The notes under the pieces are model-generated. The model did no database searches, had not been told where the DNA came from, and saw nothing but the letters and a program-made list of their open reading frames with translations. From contig JAURWH010000046.1 of assembly GCA_030655055.1 (NCBI GenBank), positions 1 through 41,621 of the forward strand: a DNA stretch of 41,621 bases, in the 5' to 3' direction. Position 1 is the first letter of the stretch. Each line of letters starts with the position of its first letter. This document shows positions 7,898-16,943 of this stretch, piece by piece. Origin of the DNA: a bacterium. Lineage in GTDB: Bacteria > Edwardsbacteria > AC1 > EtOH8. A program made the translations under genes and the position numbers.

Positions 7898-8287
7898 TTA
7901 GACCCGGCGCTTCTTGGGGGCCCGGCAGCCGTTGTGGGGCACCGGGGTCACGTCGCGGATCACGGTCACGGCCAGGCCCGAGGACTGGAGCGACCTGATG
8001 GCGGATTCCCGTCCGCCGCCCGGGCCCTTGACCCAGGCCTCCACCCGCTGCATCCCCAGCGAGACCGCGGTCTTGGCGCAGTTCTCGGCCGCCATCTGGG
8101 CGGCGAAGGGGGTTGATTTGCGCGAGCCCTTGAATCCGGCCTTCCCCGACGAGGCCCAGGAGATGACGTTGCCGCTCTTGTCGGTGATGGTGACGATGGT
8201 GTTGTTGAAGGTGGCCTGGATGTGGGCGATGCCTGAAGATTCGATCTTCTTTTCTTTTTTCTTGACCTGCTTTTTCTCTTCCGCCAT
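7898..8287 (-). CDS. rpsK: 30S ribosomal protein S11
   Basis: S11 forms part of the 30S platform with S6, S18 and S21. The 129 residues show the family core: [22 protein letters not shown], then [22 protein letters not shown] and the ending [19 protein letters not shown] short Lys-rich N-terminus ([15 protein letters not shown]) precedes it. It is separated from rpsM by 106 bases that hold two GC-rich hairpins (8322-8385) and from rpsD by 67 bases. Confidence 0.98.
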   Translation of the reverse strand: MAEEKKQVKKKEKKIESSGIAHIQATFNNTIVTITDKSGNVISWASSGKAGFKGSRKSTPFAAQMAAENCAKTAVSLGMQRVEAWVKGPGGGRESAIRSLQSSGLAVTVIRDVTPVPHNGCRAPKKRRV

Positions 8288-8321
8288 TTTCCCTCTTTTC
8301 GGTAAAATCTTTTATCTCTGG

Positions 8322-8385
8322 CCGGCCCCTATTGCGGGGACCGGGAGCATTTCTTTTGACCGGTCCGCTTTAATGCGGCAACCGG
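8322..8385 (-). promoter_or_regulatory. Two tandem GC-rich hairpins between rpsM and rpsK
   Basis: One hairpin (8322-8344) pairs CCGG-CCCC with GGGG-(A)-CCGG across a short loop. The second (8360-8385) pairs CCGGT and CCGC with GCGG and ACCGG around ATTAAA. Neither is followed by a T-tract on the minus strand, so termination is unlikely. They could stabilise the mRNA, bind a regulatory r-protein, or be remnants of a dispersed repeat. Confidence 0.5.
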
Positions 8386-8393
8386 GGTTTGGG

Positions 8394-8777
8394 CTACTTC
8401 TTGCCGGGGGCTTTTTTCTTGACGATGGCGCCCTTGCGCGGTCCCTTGCGGGTGCGGGCGTTGGTCTTGGTGCGCTGGCCCCGCACCGGCAGGCCCTTGC
8501 GGTGCCTGACCCCCCGGTAGCTGCCGATCTCCACCAAACGCTTGATGGCCAGGCTGACCTCGGTCCGCTTGTTGCCCTCCACCTTGAACTCCTGTTCGAT
8601 GATGCTGCGCAGGCGGCCCACTTCGTCGTCGCTTAGGTCCTTGACCCGTTTGTTGGGGTCCACCTTGGCCAACATCAGTATCTTTTTGGCCGAACTCCGG
8701 CCCAGGCCGAAGATATAGGTCAGGCCTATCTCCACCCTTTTCTCCCGGGGTAAATCCACACCAGCGATTCTGGCCAC
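8394..8777 (-). CDS. rpsM: 30S ribosomal protein S13
   Basis: S13 sits in the 30S head, contacts P-site tRNA and forms intersubunit bridges. The 127 residues start [22 protein letters not shown] and include the helix-two-turn-helix region [10 protein letters not shown] and the conserved [23 protein letters not shown], followed by a basic tail. It follows rpmJ after 52 bases, as in the standard infA-rpmJ-rpsM-rpsK-rpsD-rpoA-rplQ order. Confidence 0.98.
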   Translation of the reverse strand: MARIAGVDLPREKRVEIGLTYIFGLGRSSAKKILMLAKVDPNKRVKDLSDDEVGRLRSIIEQEFKVEGNKRTEVSLAIKRLVEIGSYRGVRHRKGLPVRGQRTKTNARTRKGPRKGAIVKKKAPGKK

Positions 8778-8829
8778 TTTTTATCCTCTCTTAAAAATAA
8801 CTGTGTAATTGATTGGCTTGGGAACGGGT

Positions 8830-8943
8830 TTAACCCTGGCGCTGTTTGTGGCGGGGGTTCTTGCAGACCACCCGCAGCACGCCCTTGCGCTTGATCAGCT
8901 TGCAGTGCTCGCAGATCACCTTGACCGATGCCTTGACTTTCAT
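8830..8943 (-). CDS. rpmJ: 50S ribosomal protein L36 (zinc-binding form)
   Basis: This 37-codon gene reads [17 protein letters not shown] then [20 protein letters not shown]. The CxxC (CEHC), third Cys and His make the zinc ribbon of the C+ form of L36, which packs on 23S rRNA near the base of the L7/L12 stalk. It lies between infA and rpsM, its normal position, so the identification is safe despite the length. Confidence 0.97.
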   Translation of the reverse strand: MKVKASVKVICEHCKLIKRKGVLRVVCKNPRHKQRQG

Positions 8944-8980
8944 GGGAATATATCCTTAAGTTTTTTATTATCTGGGATTT

Positions 8981-9199
8981 TTATTTGAAGCGGTATATGA
9001 TCCGGCCCCGGGTCAGGTCGTAGGGAGACAGTTCCAGGGTCACCTTGTCTCCGGGCAGGATCTTGATGAAGTGCATCCGCATCTTGCCCGAGATATGGGC
9101 CAGGATCTTATGGCCGTTGGGAAGCTCCACCCGGAAGGTGGCATTGGGAAGGTTTTCCAGCACGGTTCCTTCGACCTGTATCCCCTCTTGTTTGGCCAT
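8981..9199 (-). CDS. infA: Translation initiation factor IF-1
   Basis: IF-1 binds the 30S A site and works with IF-2 and IF-3 during initiation. The 72 residues are a single S1/OB-fold: [20 protein letters not shown], then [32 protein letters not shown] and the ending [15 protein letters not shown]. The length is exactly typical. It lies between map (32 bases upstream) and rpmJ (37 bases downstream). Confidence 0.98.
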   Translation of the reverse strand: MAKQEGIQVEGTVLENLPNATFRVELPNGHKILAHISGKMRMHFIKILPGDKVTLELSPYDLTRGRIIYRFK

Positions 9200-9231
9200 T
9201 TTTTATCGGATCTTAATTGTTGGAGTTTATA

Positions 9232-9981
9232 TTACCGGGTTACTATCAGCGGTTGGCCGGCGGTGACCACCACCGTGTCCTCGAAATGGGCGGAGAGGCT
9301 GGAATCGGCGGTGACCACTGTCCAGCCGTCGGACAGGAACTTTACCTGGTGGCCCCCGGCGTTGATCATCGGCTCTATGGCCAGCACCATTCCCTCTGCC
9401 AGCGCCGGGCTGGAACCGGATTTGACGTAATTCGGTATCTCCGGCTCTTCGTGCAGTTTCTGGCCCACCCCGTGGCCGCACAGGTCGCGCACCACGGAAA
9501 AACCGGCGGACTCCGCCGCCTGCTGAACGGCCCGGGAGATGTCGCTGACCTTGGATCCGGGACGGGCGCTTTGGATGCCCAGTTCCAGGGCCTGCTTGGT
9601 GGTGGCCAATAGTTTTAGGATCTCCGGGGAAGGGGCCCCGCCGACGTAATAACTGCGGGCGGCATCGGCGATGTACCCGTTCTTTGAGGTTCCCACGTCT
9701 ATTCCCACCAGGTCGCCCTCCCGCAGGATCCGTTCCGGCCTCGGTATGCCGTGCACCACTTCGTGGTTGATGGAAATGCAGAGGGTGGCGGGATAGCCCC
9801 GGTAGCCTTTGAAGGCCGGCTCCGCCTGATTGTCGATTATGAAGTCATAGGCCAGTTTGTCCAGTTCGGAAGTGGCTGTCCCCGGTCTGATCCTGGGGGC
9901 CAGGACCTTCCACAGACCGGCGATCACCTGTCCGGCCGCCCTGATCCGGTCGATCTCCCAAGCCTCCCGGATGGCGATCAT
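9232..9981 (-). CDS. map: Methionine aminopeptidase, type I
   Basis: This enzyme removes the initiator Met from nascent proteins. The 249 residues show the pita-bread fold metal ligands in order: His in INHEVVHGIP, Asp in GIDVGTSKNGYIADAARSYYVG, His in CGHGVGQKLHEEPEIPNY, Glu in LAIEPMI and Glu in HFEDTVVVT. No N-terminal zinc extension is present. The ATG overlaps the adk stop codon (ATGA), so the two are translationally coupled, as in many spc operons. Confidence 0.97.
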   Translation of the reverse strand: MIAIREAWEIDRIRAAGQVIAGLWKVLAPRIRPGTATSELDKLAYDFIIDNQAEPAFKGYRGYPATLCISINHEVVHGIPRPERILREGDLVGIDVGTSKNGYIADAARSYYVGGAPSPEILKLLATTKQALELGIQSARPGSKVSDISRAVQQAAESAGFSVVRDLCGHGVGQKLHEEPEIPNYVKSGSSPALAEGMVLAIEPMINAGGHQVKFLSDGWTVVTADSSLSAHFEDTVVVTAGQPLIVTR

Positions 9982-10628
9982 TTATATTCCTGCAGCGCGG
10001 CGATGACATCCTGAAATACTTTGCCGGGCTCGGCATTGCCGTCTATTTGCTTGAGCAGTTTGCGGGAGTTGTAGTACTCCAGCAGCGGCTGGGTCTGCTT
10101 AAGATACACTTCCAGCCGGTTCTCCGCGGTCTGTCGCTGGTCGTCCACCCTTTGCTCCAGTTTGCCTCCGCACTTGTCGCAGATCCCTTCTTTTACGGGG
10201 GACTGGAACAGCAGGTTATAGATGGCCCCGCAGCCGGAGCAGATCCTTCTGGAGGTCAGCCGTTTTATCAGCTCCTCCCGCTCCACATCTAAAGAACAAG
10301 CTATATCGATCTTCAGGTTTTGCTGTGTCAGAGAGTCTTCCAAGCCCTGGGCCTGGGCCACCGTCCGGGGAAAACCGTCCAGCAAAAATCCCTGTTGGGC
10401 ATCCAGAGACTTGAAGCGCTCTTTGATCAGGTCCAGGATCAGGTGGTCGGGAACCAGTTCTCCCCGGTCCATGAACCCCTTGGCTTTCAGGCCCAGCGGG
10501 GTTCCGTCCTTGACCGCCTGCCGTAGGATGTCGCCGGTGGAAATGTGGGGCAGGCCGAATTTCTGGCAGATCTGCTTGGCCTGGGTTCCCTTGCCGGAAC
10601 CGGGGGCGCCTAAAAGGACCAGTCTCAT
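9978..10628 (-). CDS. adk: Adenylate kinase (long form with zinc lid)
   Basis: Adk interconverts ATP and AMP with two ADP. The 216 residues start with the P-loop MRLVLLGAPGSGKGTQA, followed by the NMP-binding region (STGDILRQAV) and FLLDGFPRTVAQAQ. The lid domain carries four cysteines (CSGC and CDKC), so it is of the structural-zinc type found in Gram-positives and various other phyla rather than the E. coli type. It sits between secY and map with a 4-base overlap into map. Confidence 0.98.
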   Translation of the reverse strand: MRLVLLGAPGSGKGTQAKQICQKFGLPHISTGDILRQAVKDGTPLGLKAKGFMDRGELVPDHLILDLIKERFKSLDAQQGFLLDGFPRTVAQAQGLEDSLTQQNLKIDIACSLDVEREELIKRLTSRRICSGCGAIYNLLFQSPVKEGICDKCGGKLEQRVDDQRQTAENRLEVYLKQTQPLLEYYNSRKLLKQIDGNAEPGKVFQDVIAALQEYK

Positions 10629-10664
10629 ATTAGCATCACAACTTTCGCCGGGTTATTCAAGTGA

Positions 10665-11987
10665 TTACATCCGTCCGGCCCGGCCCGAGATCTTCCCCTT
10701 TTTGATGAAGCCCTCGTAATGGCGCATCAGCAAATGGGATTCCACCTGCTGCAGGGTGTCCAGGGCCACGCCCACGATGATCAGCAGGGTGGTGCCGCCG
10801 AAGTAGAACGGAATGTGAAAGGCGCTCATCAGGAAGGTGGGCAGGATGGCGATGGCCGCGTAGAACACCGCGCCGGGCAGGGTGATGTGGGTCAGGATCC
10901 GCTCGATGTATTCCGCGGTCTTGGAGCCGGGCCTGATCCCGGGAATGAAGCCGCCGTACTTCTTCATGTTGTCGGCCAGGTCGGCCGGATTGATGACGAT
11001 GGCGGTGTAAAAATAAGCGAAGGCGATGATCAGAAAGGCGTAGAGCAGATTGTAGAGCCAGGAGCCGGTGGCGAACAGTCCGGCCAGGCCCTGGGCCCAG
11101 TCGGCCTTGATGTAGGTGACGATGGTCATGGGAAAGGCCAGCACGCTCTGGGCGAAGATGATCGGGATGACCCCGGCGGTGTTGAAGCCCAGCGGGATGT
11201 AGGTGCTCTGCCCGCCGTAGACCTTGCGGCCCACTATCCTCTTGGCGTACTGCACCGGGATCTTGCGGGAACCCTGGGTCATCAGCACCACGATGGCGGT
11301 GACCCCCACCATCAGCAGGGCGATGAAGGCCAGCACCAGGATGTTAAGCTCGCCGCCCCGGAACGAAGTGTAGGTGCTGATCAGGTCGCCGGGAATGCTG
11401 TCCAGACAGCCCACGAAGATGATCATGGAGATGCCGTTGCCTATGCCGAACTCGGTTATCTTTTCCCCCAGCCACATCACGAAGATGGTGCCGGCGGTCA
11501 TGGTGATCATGGTCAGGATCCGGAACCCGAAGCCGGGGTTGGGCACCACCGCCAGGCCGTTGGGGGCCAGGGATTCCAGGAAAATGGCAATGCCGTATGA
11601 CTGGAACAGGGCCAGCACCACGGTGGCGTAGCGGGTGTACTGGGTGATCTTCTTGCGGCCCTGCTCGCCTTCCTTCTGCAGTTTTTCCAGGAACGGGATC
11701 ACCGCGCCCAAAAGCTGCATGATGATGGAGGCCGAAATGTAGGGCATGATCCCCAGGGCAAAGATGGTGGCCCGGGAGAGGTTGCCGCCCACGAACAGGT
11801 CGTACATCGAGAACAGGGTGCCCCGCTGGGCCCGGAAGAACTCGGCCAGGGCCTGGGTGTCGATCCCGGCTGTGGGCAGATGCCCCCCGATCCGGTAGAC
11901 CACCAGGATTCCCAAGGTAAAGAGTATCCTCCGCCTCAGTTCAGGGATCCGGAATATATTCTGGATTTTCTCCCACATCGTCAGCAT
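10665..11987 (-). CDS. secY: Preprotein translocase subunit SecY
   Basis: SecY is the ten-helix channel of the Sec translocon in the cytoplasmic membrane and partners SecE, encoded at 40757-40942. The 440-residue protein shows family landmarks: RILFTLGILVVYRIGGHLPT in TM1, the plug-region NLSRATIFALGIMPYISASI, and the cytoplasmic loop GGFIPGIRPGSKTAEYIE. Two ATG codons (11987 and 11978) are possible; a weak GGATG precedes the second, so residue 1 is uncertain by three codons. A 137-base gap to rplO contains repeat copy B. Confidence 0.98.
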   Translation of the reverse strand: MLTMWEKIQNIFRIPELRRRILFTLGILVVYRIGGHLPTAGIDTQALAEFFRAQRGTLFSMYDLFVGGNLSRATIFALGIMPYISASIIMQLLGAVIPFLEKLQKEGEQGRKKITQYTRYATVVLALFQSYGIAIFLESLAPNGLAVVPNPGFGFRILTMITMTAGTIFVMWLGEKITEFGIGNGISMIIFVGCLDSIPGDLISTYTSFRGGELNILVLAFIALLMVGVTAIVVLMTQGSRKIPVQYAKRIVGRKVYGGQSTYIPLGFNTAGVIPIIFAQSVLAFPMTIVTYIKADWAQGLAGLFATGSWLYNLLYAFLIIAFAYFYTAIVINPADLADNMKKYGGFIPGIRPGSKTAEYIERILTHITLPGAVFYAAIAILPTFLMSAFHIPFYFGGTTLLIIVGVALDTLQQVESHLLMRHYEGFIKKGKISGRAGRM

Positions 11988-12017
11988 CCAAATTTAAATT
12001 AAGTCTTTTTGTAACTA

Positions 12018-12112
12018 TTCAGCGCCACCAAGACACCAAGGCACCAAACCAAATCGTGAATCGCAAATATTGTGAATAGTTATTTTTGTGTCTTAGTGCC
12101 TTTGTGGCTGAA
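12018..12112. repeat. CCACAAAG-type imperfect palindromic repeat, copy B
   Basis: The left arm (12018-12048) starts TTCAGCGCCACCAAGACACC and the right arm (12083-12112) is its imperfect reverse complement, reading inward TTCAGCCACAAAGGCACTAA. The centre is AT-rich. The element fills the gap between rplO and secY inside the spc operon. It shares the CCACAAAG / GACACAAA pattern with copies A and C. Confidence 0.7.
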
Positions 12113-12124
12113 TGGTCAAGTCTT

Positions 12125-12592
12125 TTATTCGGTCCGGTGGCTGCTGAGCACTTTCAGCACTTCGATCTTTCCCCCGGCGGCTTCGATGGACTTCTGGGCC
12201 GAGGCCGAAAAGGCGTGGGCTTTTACCGTCAGCGCTTTCTTGAGTTCTCCCTTGCCCAGGATCTTGACCGGCTGGTTCTTCTTCCGGACCAGGCCCAGGG
12301 TGAACATGGATTCGGGGGTGACCTCTTTTTCCTGGGTCTCCAGCGCCGTCAGGTTGACCACCTGGAATGTCTTCTTGTCGAAAGCCGTGAAGCCGCGCTT
12401 GGGCAGGCGGCGCTGCAACGGCATCTGGCCGCCCTCGAACCAGGAGGGGACCCTGGCCCCGGAACCGGCCCGTGATTTCTGGCCCTTGTGGCCCTTGGTG
12501 GAAGTGCCGCCGTGGCCCGACCCGGTGCCGCAGCCTCTACGCTTGGCTTTTTTGACTGCGCCCTTGTTGGGCTTGATCTGATCCAGTTTCAT
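12125..12592 (-). CDS. rplO: 50S ribosomal protein L15
   Basis: L15 is a late-assembly 50S protein. The 155 residues start MKLDQIKPNKGAVKKAKRRG and contain the conserved GCGTGSGHGGTSTKGHKGQKSR segment and GGQMPLQRRLPKRGF. Length is about 10 residues above E. coli. The ATG overlaps the rpmD stop (ATGA), so translation is probably coupled. It precedes secY as usual. Confidence 0.98.
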   Translation of the reverse strand: MKLDQIKPNKGAVKKAKRRGCGTGSGHGGTSTKGHKGQKSRAGSGARVPSWFEGGQMPLQRRLPKRGFTAFDKKTFQVVNLTALETQEKEVTPESMFTLGLVRKKNQPVKILGKGELKKALTVKAHAFSASAQKSIEAAGGKIEVLKVLSSHRTE

Positions 12593-12795
12593 TTGCGGCT
12601 GCCTCCTTCTTGAATCTCCTCAACTTTTAGCAAATGCTCCACCTTTTTTACCATCCCCCGGATCTGCGGAGTGTCGGTCTTCTCCACCGTGTGATAAAGC
12701 TTGCGGATACCCAAAGCCTTGATGGTCCGGTACTGGACTTCGGTCCGGTCGATGGTGGAGTGCACCTGAGTTATTCGTAATATTTTTTTGGGCAC
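12589..12795 (-). CDS. rpmD: 50S ribosomal protein L30
   Basis: The 68 residues show the L30 pattern KKILRITQVHSTIDRTEVQYRTIKALGIRKL followed by DTPQIRGMVKKVEHLLKVEE. It lies between rpsE and rplO, its standard place, and overlaps rplO by four bases. The length is slightly over the 60 or so of E. coli L30. Confidence 0.97.
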   Translation of the reverse strand: MPKKILRITQVHSTIDRTEVQYRTIKALGIRKLYHTVEKTDTPQIRGMVKKVEHLLKVEEIQEGGSRK

Positions 12796-12860
12796 GTTAA
12801 TTTTCCTTTATGGCGGTATGCGGTATGATGAAAGACTGTTGGCTTAAGACTGCCGCGCGA

Positions 12861-13445
12861 TCAGACTGCGGCCGGTGTTTCTGCTGCCGGGGCTTCCGGT
12901 TTCGGCTCTTCGGCCGCCTGCGGTTTGACCTCGGGGGCCGCAGCTGGGACGGCTCCGGCCTTGCCCCGGTTGCGCTCTTCCATGATATCGGCCGGCTGGC
13001 GCAGCTGGGACAGCCCGTCTATGGTGGCCTTCAGCAGGTTGTGGGGATTGTTGGAGCCCAGGCTCTTGGTCAGGATGTCGGTGACGCCGCAGACCTCCAG
13101 CACCGAGCGCACCACGTTGCCGGCGATCACGCCGGTTCCGGTGGCGGCCGGCCTTAAGACCACTTCGCTGGCGCCGTATTTGCCCATCACCATGTAGGGG
13201 ATCTTGCCGTCGACCACCGAATATTTCTTAAGGCTTTTCTTGGCGTCCTCATTGGCCTTGCGGATGGCCTCGGAAACTTCGCGGGCCTTTCCCTTGCCGA
13301 TCCCCACATGACCGTTTCCATCACCCACCGTCACCAACGCGGTAAAACCGAAGCGCTTGCCGCCCTTTACCACCTTGGCCACCCGGTTGATATGGACCAC
13401 CTGCTCCTTGAGCTCGCCCAAACCATTCAAGTTGATCCTTGCCAC
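12861..13445 (-). CDS. rpsE: 30S ribosomal protein S5 with Ala/Pro/Glu-rich tail
   Basis: S5 lines the mRNA entry channel and affects decoding fidelity. The core (about 1-165) contains [19 protein letters not shown], then [17 protein letters not shown] and [21 protein letters not shown]. From about residue 166 the chain turns into a low-complexity tail of Ala, Pro and Glu ([20 protein letters not shown]). The 194-residue total is therefore about 28 longer than E. coli S5. It is followed by rpmD after 65 bases. Confidence 0.98.
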   Translation of the reverse strand: MARINLNGLGELKEQVVHINRVAKVVKGGKRFGFTALVTVGDGNGHVGIGKGKAREVSEAIRKANEDAKKSLKKYSVVDGKIPYMVMGKYGASEVVLRPAATGTGVIAGNVVRSVLEVCGVTDILTKSLGSNNPHNLLKATIDGLSQLRQPADIMEERNRGKAGAVPAAAPEVKPQAAEEPKPEAPAAETPAAV

Positions 13446-13469
13446 TGGTCTTAATCTCCCAAATATTTT

Positions 13470-13823
13470 TTAGAATTGCAACCCGGCTTCTCTGGCCGAC
13501 TCGGCCAGCGCCTTGATCCTGCCGTGATAAATATATCCGCCCCGGTCGAACACCACCTGCTTGATGCCCTTGGCCAAAGCCAGCTGGGCGATCTTTTTGC
13601 CCACCTGCTTGCTCTGGGCCAGCTTGCCTTTTTCCAGGCCCTCCATCTTGCCGGAGGCCGCCAGCACCGCATGCTTGGTGTCGTCTATCACCTGGGCATA
13701 AATGAACTTGTTGCTGCGGAAGACGCAGAGCCGGGGCCGTTCGGGCGTGCCCTGAACCTTGCGCCGGATCCGTACATGCCGCCTGAGGCGGGCGTCTCTT
13801 ATTTCTTTTGCCTTGTCTGCCAT
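13470..13823 (-). CDS. rplR: 50S ribosomal protein L18
   Basis: L18 binds 5S rRNA with L5 and L25 in the central protuberance. The 117 residues contain [35 protein letters not shown] and [19 protein letters not shown], the usual L18 landmarks, and end ...AREAGLQF. The length is exactly typical. It lies between rplF and rpsE. Confidence 0.98.
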   Translation of the reverse strand: MADKAKEIRDARLRRHVRIRRKVQGTPERPRLCVFRSNKFIYAQVIDDTKHAVLAASGKMEGLEKGKLAQSKQVGKKIAQLALAKGIKQVVFDRGGYIYHGRIKALAESAREAGLQF

Positions 13824-13882
13824 TTGTATAATACCTACTTTTGCTTTTATGAAAATATTTCCCGGGATTAATTTGACCTTTA

Positions 13883-14467
13883 TCAGGACCCGGCTGCTCC
13901 GGCCGCGGTCTTGCCGGCCTTGCGCCGGATGTGCTCGCCCTGGTAGCGGATGCCCTTGCCTTGGTACGGCTCCGGCCGGCGGAACCGTCTGATGGTGGCG
14001 GCCACTTCGCCCACCAGCTGCTTGTCTATGCCCTTGACCACCAGGCTGCTCTGGTATGTCTTGTCCAGCACCTTAAGGCCCGGCTCATCGGTGATGTCGA
14101 ACTCGATGCCCTTGGGGGCCTCCAGATTGATGGGGTGGGAAAATCCCAGGTTCAGGGTCAGGCCCTTGGGGTCCTTGATGGCCTTGTACCCGATGCCGTA
14201 GATCTGGAGCACCTTGGTGAAACCCAGGCTGACCCCGGTGACCGCGTTGAACACCAGGGCCCGGGTCAGTCCGTGCAGGGACCGGTCGAACTTCTCGTCC
14301 GAGGGCCGGATCACCGTCAGGACGCCGTCCTTGAGCTCCAGCTTCATGTTGGGATGGATCTCCAGCTCCAGGGTTCCCTTGGGCCCGGTCACCTTTACCT
14401 TCTGGCCGGACACCTCGGTCTTTACCCCCTGGGGGATCTCTATTGGCTTTCTGCCTATCCGCGACAC
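13883..14467 (-). CDS. rplF: 50S ribosomal protein L6
   Basis: L6 sits near the sarcin-ricin loop and the factor-binding site. The 194 residues start [21 protein letters not shown] and contain [21 protein letters not shown] plus the C-terminal signature [30 protein letters not shown] short Ala/Gly tail (AAGAAGS) extends it past the usual end at about 180. Gene order rpsH-rplF-rplR is standard. Confidence 0.98.
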   Translation of the reverse strand: MSRIGRKPIEIPQGVKTEVSGQKVKVTGPKGTLELEIHPNMKLELKDGVLTVIRPSDEKFDRSLHGLTRALVFNAVTGVSLGFTKVLQIYGIGYKAIKDPKGLTLNLGFSHPINLEAPKGIEFDITDEPGLKVLDKTYQSSLVVKGIDKQLVGEVAATIRRFRRPEPYQGKGIRYQGEHIRRKAGKTAAGAAGS

Positions 14468-14525
14468 TTTATATATCTCCTTAACTCAATGTAGATGAAA
14501 CTTATTAAGAAACCAGGTAGGTTAC

Positions 14526-14924
14526 TTACCACAGGTAGCAGACCACCTCGCCGCCCAGCTTGTTCTTGCGGGCCTCCCGGTCGGTCATCAGGCCCTTGGA
14601 GGTGGAGATGATGGCCAGCCCCATTCCGCTGCGGACCCGGGGCAGCTTGTCCTTGGGGGCGTAGACCCTTAAGCCCGGGGTGCTGCGGCGCACCAGGCCC
14701 TTGATCAGGTGCTTTCCCTCATCATCGTAGCGCAGGTAAGCGCGGATCACGTTCTGCTTGCCGTCGGCGATGTACTTGAAATTGGCGATCAGGCGCTCCC
14801 GCAAAAGGATCTTGGTGATCGCCAGCTTCATTTTGGAGGCCGGTATATCCGTCCTCTTCATCTTGGCTTTCCCGGCATTGCGGATCCTGGTCAGCATATC
14901 GGCAATGGGATCGGTCATCGACAT
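14526..14924 (-). CDS. rpsH: 30S ribosomal protein S8
   Basis: S8 is a primary 16S rRNA binder and in E. coli the translational repressor of the spc operon. The 132 residues start MSMTDPIADMLTRIRNAGKAKM and carry STPGLRVYAPKDKLPRVRSGMGLAIISTSKGLMTD near the C-terminus. The length is typical. I saw no clear copy of an S8-type hairpin ahead of rplE, though the gap there is long (see 15821-15908). Confidence 0.98.
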   Translation of the reverse strand: MSMTDPIADMLTRIRNAGKAKMKRTDIPASKMKLAITKILLRERLIANFKYIADGKQNVIRAYLRYDDEGKHLIKGLVRRSTPGLRVYAPKDKLPRVRSGMGLAIISTSKGLMTDREARKNKLGGEVVCYLW

Positions 14925-14989
14925 CTTGTATTATCTCCTAAAAATGCTCTTGTAAATCTTGGTAACGGCTTAAGGACCAATTTTGATCC

Positions 14990-15172
14990 CTACCAGCTGG
15001 CCTTGACCATTCCGGGGATCTCGCCCCTGAGTGTCATTTCCCGCAGGCAAATCCGGCAGATGCCGAAGTCCCGGTAGAACGCCCGTGACCTTCCGCAGCG
15101 GCGGCACCGGCTGTGGTGCCGGACTTTGAACTTCGGCCGTTCAGCCTTTTGAATCATCGCCTTTCTGGCCAT
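14990..15172 (-). CDS. rpsN: 30S ribosomal protein S14, zinc-binding type Z
   Basis: The 60-residue protein is the short zinc form of S14: [31 protein letters not shown] has two CxxC pairs that bind zinc in the 30S head. The C-terminus [11 protein letters not shown] is the family end. Proteobacteria and Bacteroidetes generally carry the longer zinc-free form, so this helps exclude them. It lies between rplE and rpsH. Confidence 0.98.
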   Translation of the reverse strand: MARKAMIQKAERPKFKVRHHSRCRRCGRSRAFYRDFGICRICLREMTLRGEIPGMVKASW

Positions 15173-15216
15173 AGAACTTGAATATCCTTTTTGTTAAAAA
15201 ATATTGGACTTGATGC

Positions 15217-15756
15217 TTATTTCTGGAAAGGCATTCCCATCAGGCTCAGCAGTTCCTTGCCCTCTTCGTCGCTTTTGGCGGTGGTCACAAAGGTGATGTC
15301 CATGCCCACTATCTTGGATATCTTGTCGTAGTTGATCTCGGGAAAGATGATCTGCTCCTTGATGCCCATGGTGTAGTTCCCCCGGCCGTCGAAGGATTTG
15401 GCCGGCATCCCCTTGAAATCGCGGATCCGGGGCATGGCCACATTGACCATCCGGTCAAAGAACTCGTACATGGTGTCGCCCCGCAGGGTGACCATAGCCC
15501 CGATGGCCAGGCCGGCCCGCAGCTTGAAGTTGGCGATGGATTTCTTGGATTTGCGGATGGAGGGCTTCTGCCCGGTGATGGTCCCCAGGTCCTTGGCCGC
15601 AGCCTCCACTATCTTGGGATCCAGGATGCCCTCGCCCAGGCCCATGTTGACCACGATCTTGGAAAGGGCCGGAGCCTGCATCGGGCTCTTGTAGCCGAAT
15701 TTCTTGATCAGGGCCGGCTTGACTTCCTTTTGGTATTTTTCTTTTAAACGCGCCAT
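15217..15756 (-). CDS. rplE: 50S ribosomal protein L5
   Basis: L5 binds 5S rRNA and contacts P-site tRNA and S13. The 179 residues contain [35 protein letters not shown] and [18 protein letters not shown], ending with [18 protein letters not shown]. The length is typical. A 152-base gap separates it from rplX and contains repeat copy C. Confidence 0.98.
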   Translation of the reverse strand: MARLKEKYQKEVKPALIKKFGYKSPMQAPALSKIVVNMGLGEGILDPKIVEAAAKDLGTITGQKPSIRKSKKSIANFKLRAGLAIGAMVTLRGDTMYEFFDRMVNVAMPRIRDFKGMPAKSFDGRGNYTMGIKEQIIFPEINYDKISKIVGMDITFVTTAKSDEEGKELLSLMGMPFQK

Positions 15757-15820
15757 TTCTCACTCAAGCAAAATTTTACTTTTGCGTTTTGTTTTTGATT
15801 TTGGGTTTACGATTATGTAA

Positions 15821-15908
15821 TTACTCTGCCACCAAGTCACCAAGACACAAATTTAATGTCCAATTTATTAATATAGTTTGGAGCCTTTGTGGCTTTGTGG
15901 CTAAATAA
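15821..15908. repeat. CCACAAAG-type imperfect palindromic repeat, copy C
   Basis: The left arm (15821-15853) starts TTACTCTGCCACCAAGTCAC and the right arm (15876-15908) read inward is TTATTTAGCCACAAAGCCAC, with further matches to CCAAGACACAAA. The right end abuts the rplX stop codon. It is the third member of the family seen at 3830-3909 and 12018-12112 and splits rplX from rplE. Confidence 0.7.
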
Positions 15909-16226
15909 TTAGACTTTGTCCAGCATCTCGCCGCAGGACTTGCAGACCCGGGAACGTTTTCCGTCGGCCAGCACCCGGGCGCCCACCCGGACCCCCTTGT
16001 TGCACTTGGCGCAGACCACCATCAGGTTGGAGACGGCCACCGGGGCCTCCTTTTCCAGGATCCCGGCCTTCTGTCCCTGCTTGCGGGGTTTGGTGTGCCG
16101 CTTGATGAACTGGACGCCCTCCACAATGGCCCGGCTCTTCTCGGGGAAGAGTTTGAGCACCTTGCCCCGTTTGCCCTTGGCCTTTCCGGCTATCACCACT
16201 ACCGTGTCGTTCTTCTTTATCTTCAT
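15909..16226 (-). CDS. rplX: 50S ribosomal protein L24 (with two CxxC pairs)
   Basis: L24 is an assembly initiator protein near the exit tunnel. The 105 residues start [21 protein letters not shown], a KOW motif, then [22 protein letters not shown]. The C-terminal part has CAKC and CKSC pairs, a zinc-ribbon arrangement seen in many non-proteobacterial L24 proteins. It begins nine bases after rplN. Confidence 0.98.
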   Translation of the reverse strand: MKIKKNDTVVVIAGKAKGKRGKVLKLFPEKSRAIVEGVQFIKRHTKPRKQGQKAGILEKEAPVAVSNLMVVCAKCNKGVRVGARVLADGKRSRVCKSCGEMLDKV

Positions 16227-16235
16227 ATTATTTCC

Positions 16236-16604
16236 TTATATCACCTCGGGGGCCAAAGATACTATTTTCAGGAACAGCTTCTCCCGGAGCTCGCGGCCCA
16301 CCGGACCGAAGATGCGGGTGCCCTTGGGTTCGTTCTTGTCGTCGATGATCACCGCGGCATTCTCGTCGAACCGGATGTAGGAGCCGTCCCGGCGCCGAAC
16401 TTCCTTCCTGGTGCGGACCACCACCGCCCGGGCCACTTCGCCCTTCTTGATGCTGCCGCCGGGGAGCACGTCCTTGATGGCGATCTTGATTATGTCCCCG
16501 ATGCTGCCGTAGCGCCGGGTGTGTCCGCCCATCACCTGGATGCACATGCATTTGCGGGCTCCGGTATTGTCGGCCACGGTCAGTCTGCTGTATTGCTGTA
16601 TCAT
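16236..16604 (-). CDS. rplN: 50S ribosomal protein L14
   Basis: L14 contacts 16S rRNA helix 44 in an intersubunit bridge. The 122 residues start [21 protein letters not shown] and contain [42 protein letters not shown] and [14 protein letters not shown]. The length is exactly typical. Gene order rpsQ-rplN-rplX is standard. Confidence 0.98.
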   Translation of the reverse strand: MIQQYSRLTVADNTGARKCMCIQVMGGHTRRYGSIGDIIKIAIKDVLPGGSIKKGEVARAVVVRTRKEVRRRDGSYIRFDENAAVIIDDKNEPKGTRIFGPVGRELREKLFLKIVSLAPEVI

Positions 16605-16662
16605 TTCAACCCACCTTGTTGCCTGTTGATTTTATTGATTGCTTTTAAAGACCCTGGGAACC

Positions 16663-16920
16663 TTACTTGGCTTTGCTGATGACCCCGTCCAAACGCCAGC
16701 GCTTGCACTTGGAGAGCGGCCTGGTCTCCACTATCCGGACGGTGTCGCCCTCTTTGGCCTCGCTCTTCTCGTCGTGGGCCATCAGTTTGCTGGTCCGCTT
16801 TACCACCTTGCCGTAAAACGGGTCCTTGAACTTGCGCTCCACCGCCACCACGATGGTCTTGGTCATCTTGTTGCTGGTGACCTTGCCGGTCCGTTCCTTG
16901 CGTAAATTTCTCTCGGTCAT
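16663..16920 (-). CDS. rpsQ: 30S ribosomal protein S17
   Basis: S17 is a primary 16S rRNA binding protein with an OB-fold. The 85 residues read [25 protein letters not shown]..., followed by [19 protein letters not shown] and [20 protein letters not shown]. Length and motifs are typical. It follows rpmC after 23 bases. Confidence 0.98.
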   Translation of the reverse strand: MTERNLRKERTGKVTSNKMTKTIVVAVERKFKDPFYGKVVKRTSKLMAHDEKSEAKEGDTVRIVETRPLSKCKRWRLDGVISKAK

Positions 16921-16943
16921 AAAACTCCTAAAATTGCTGGATA

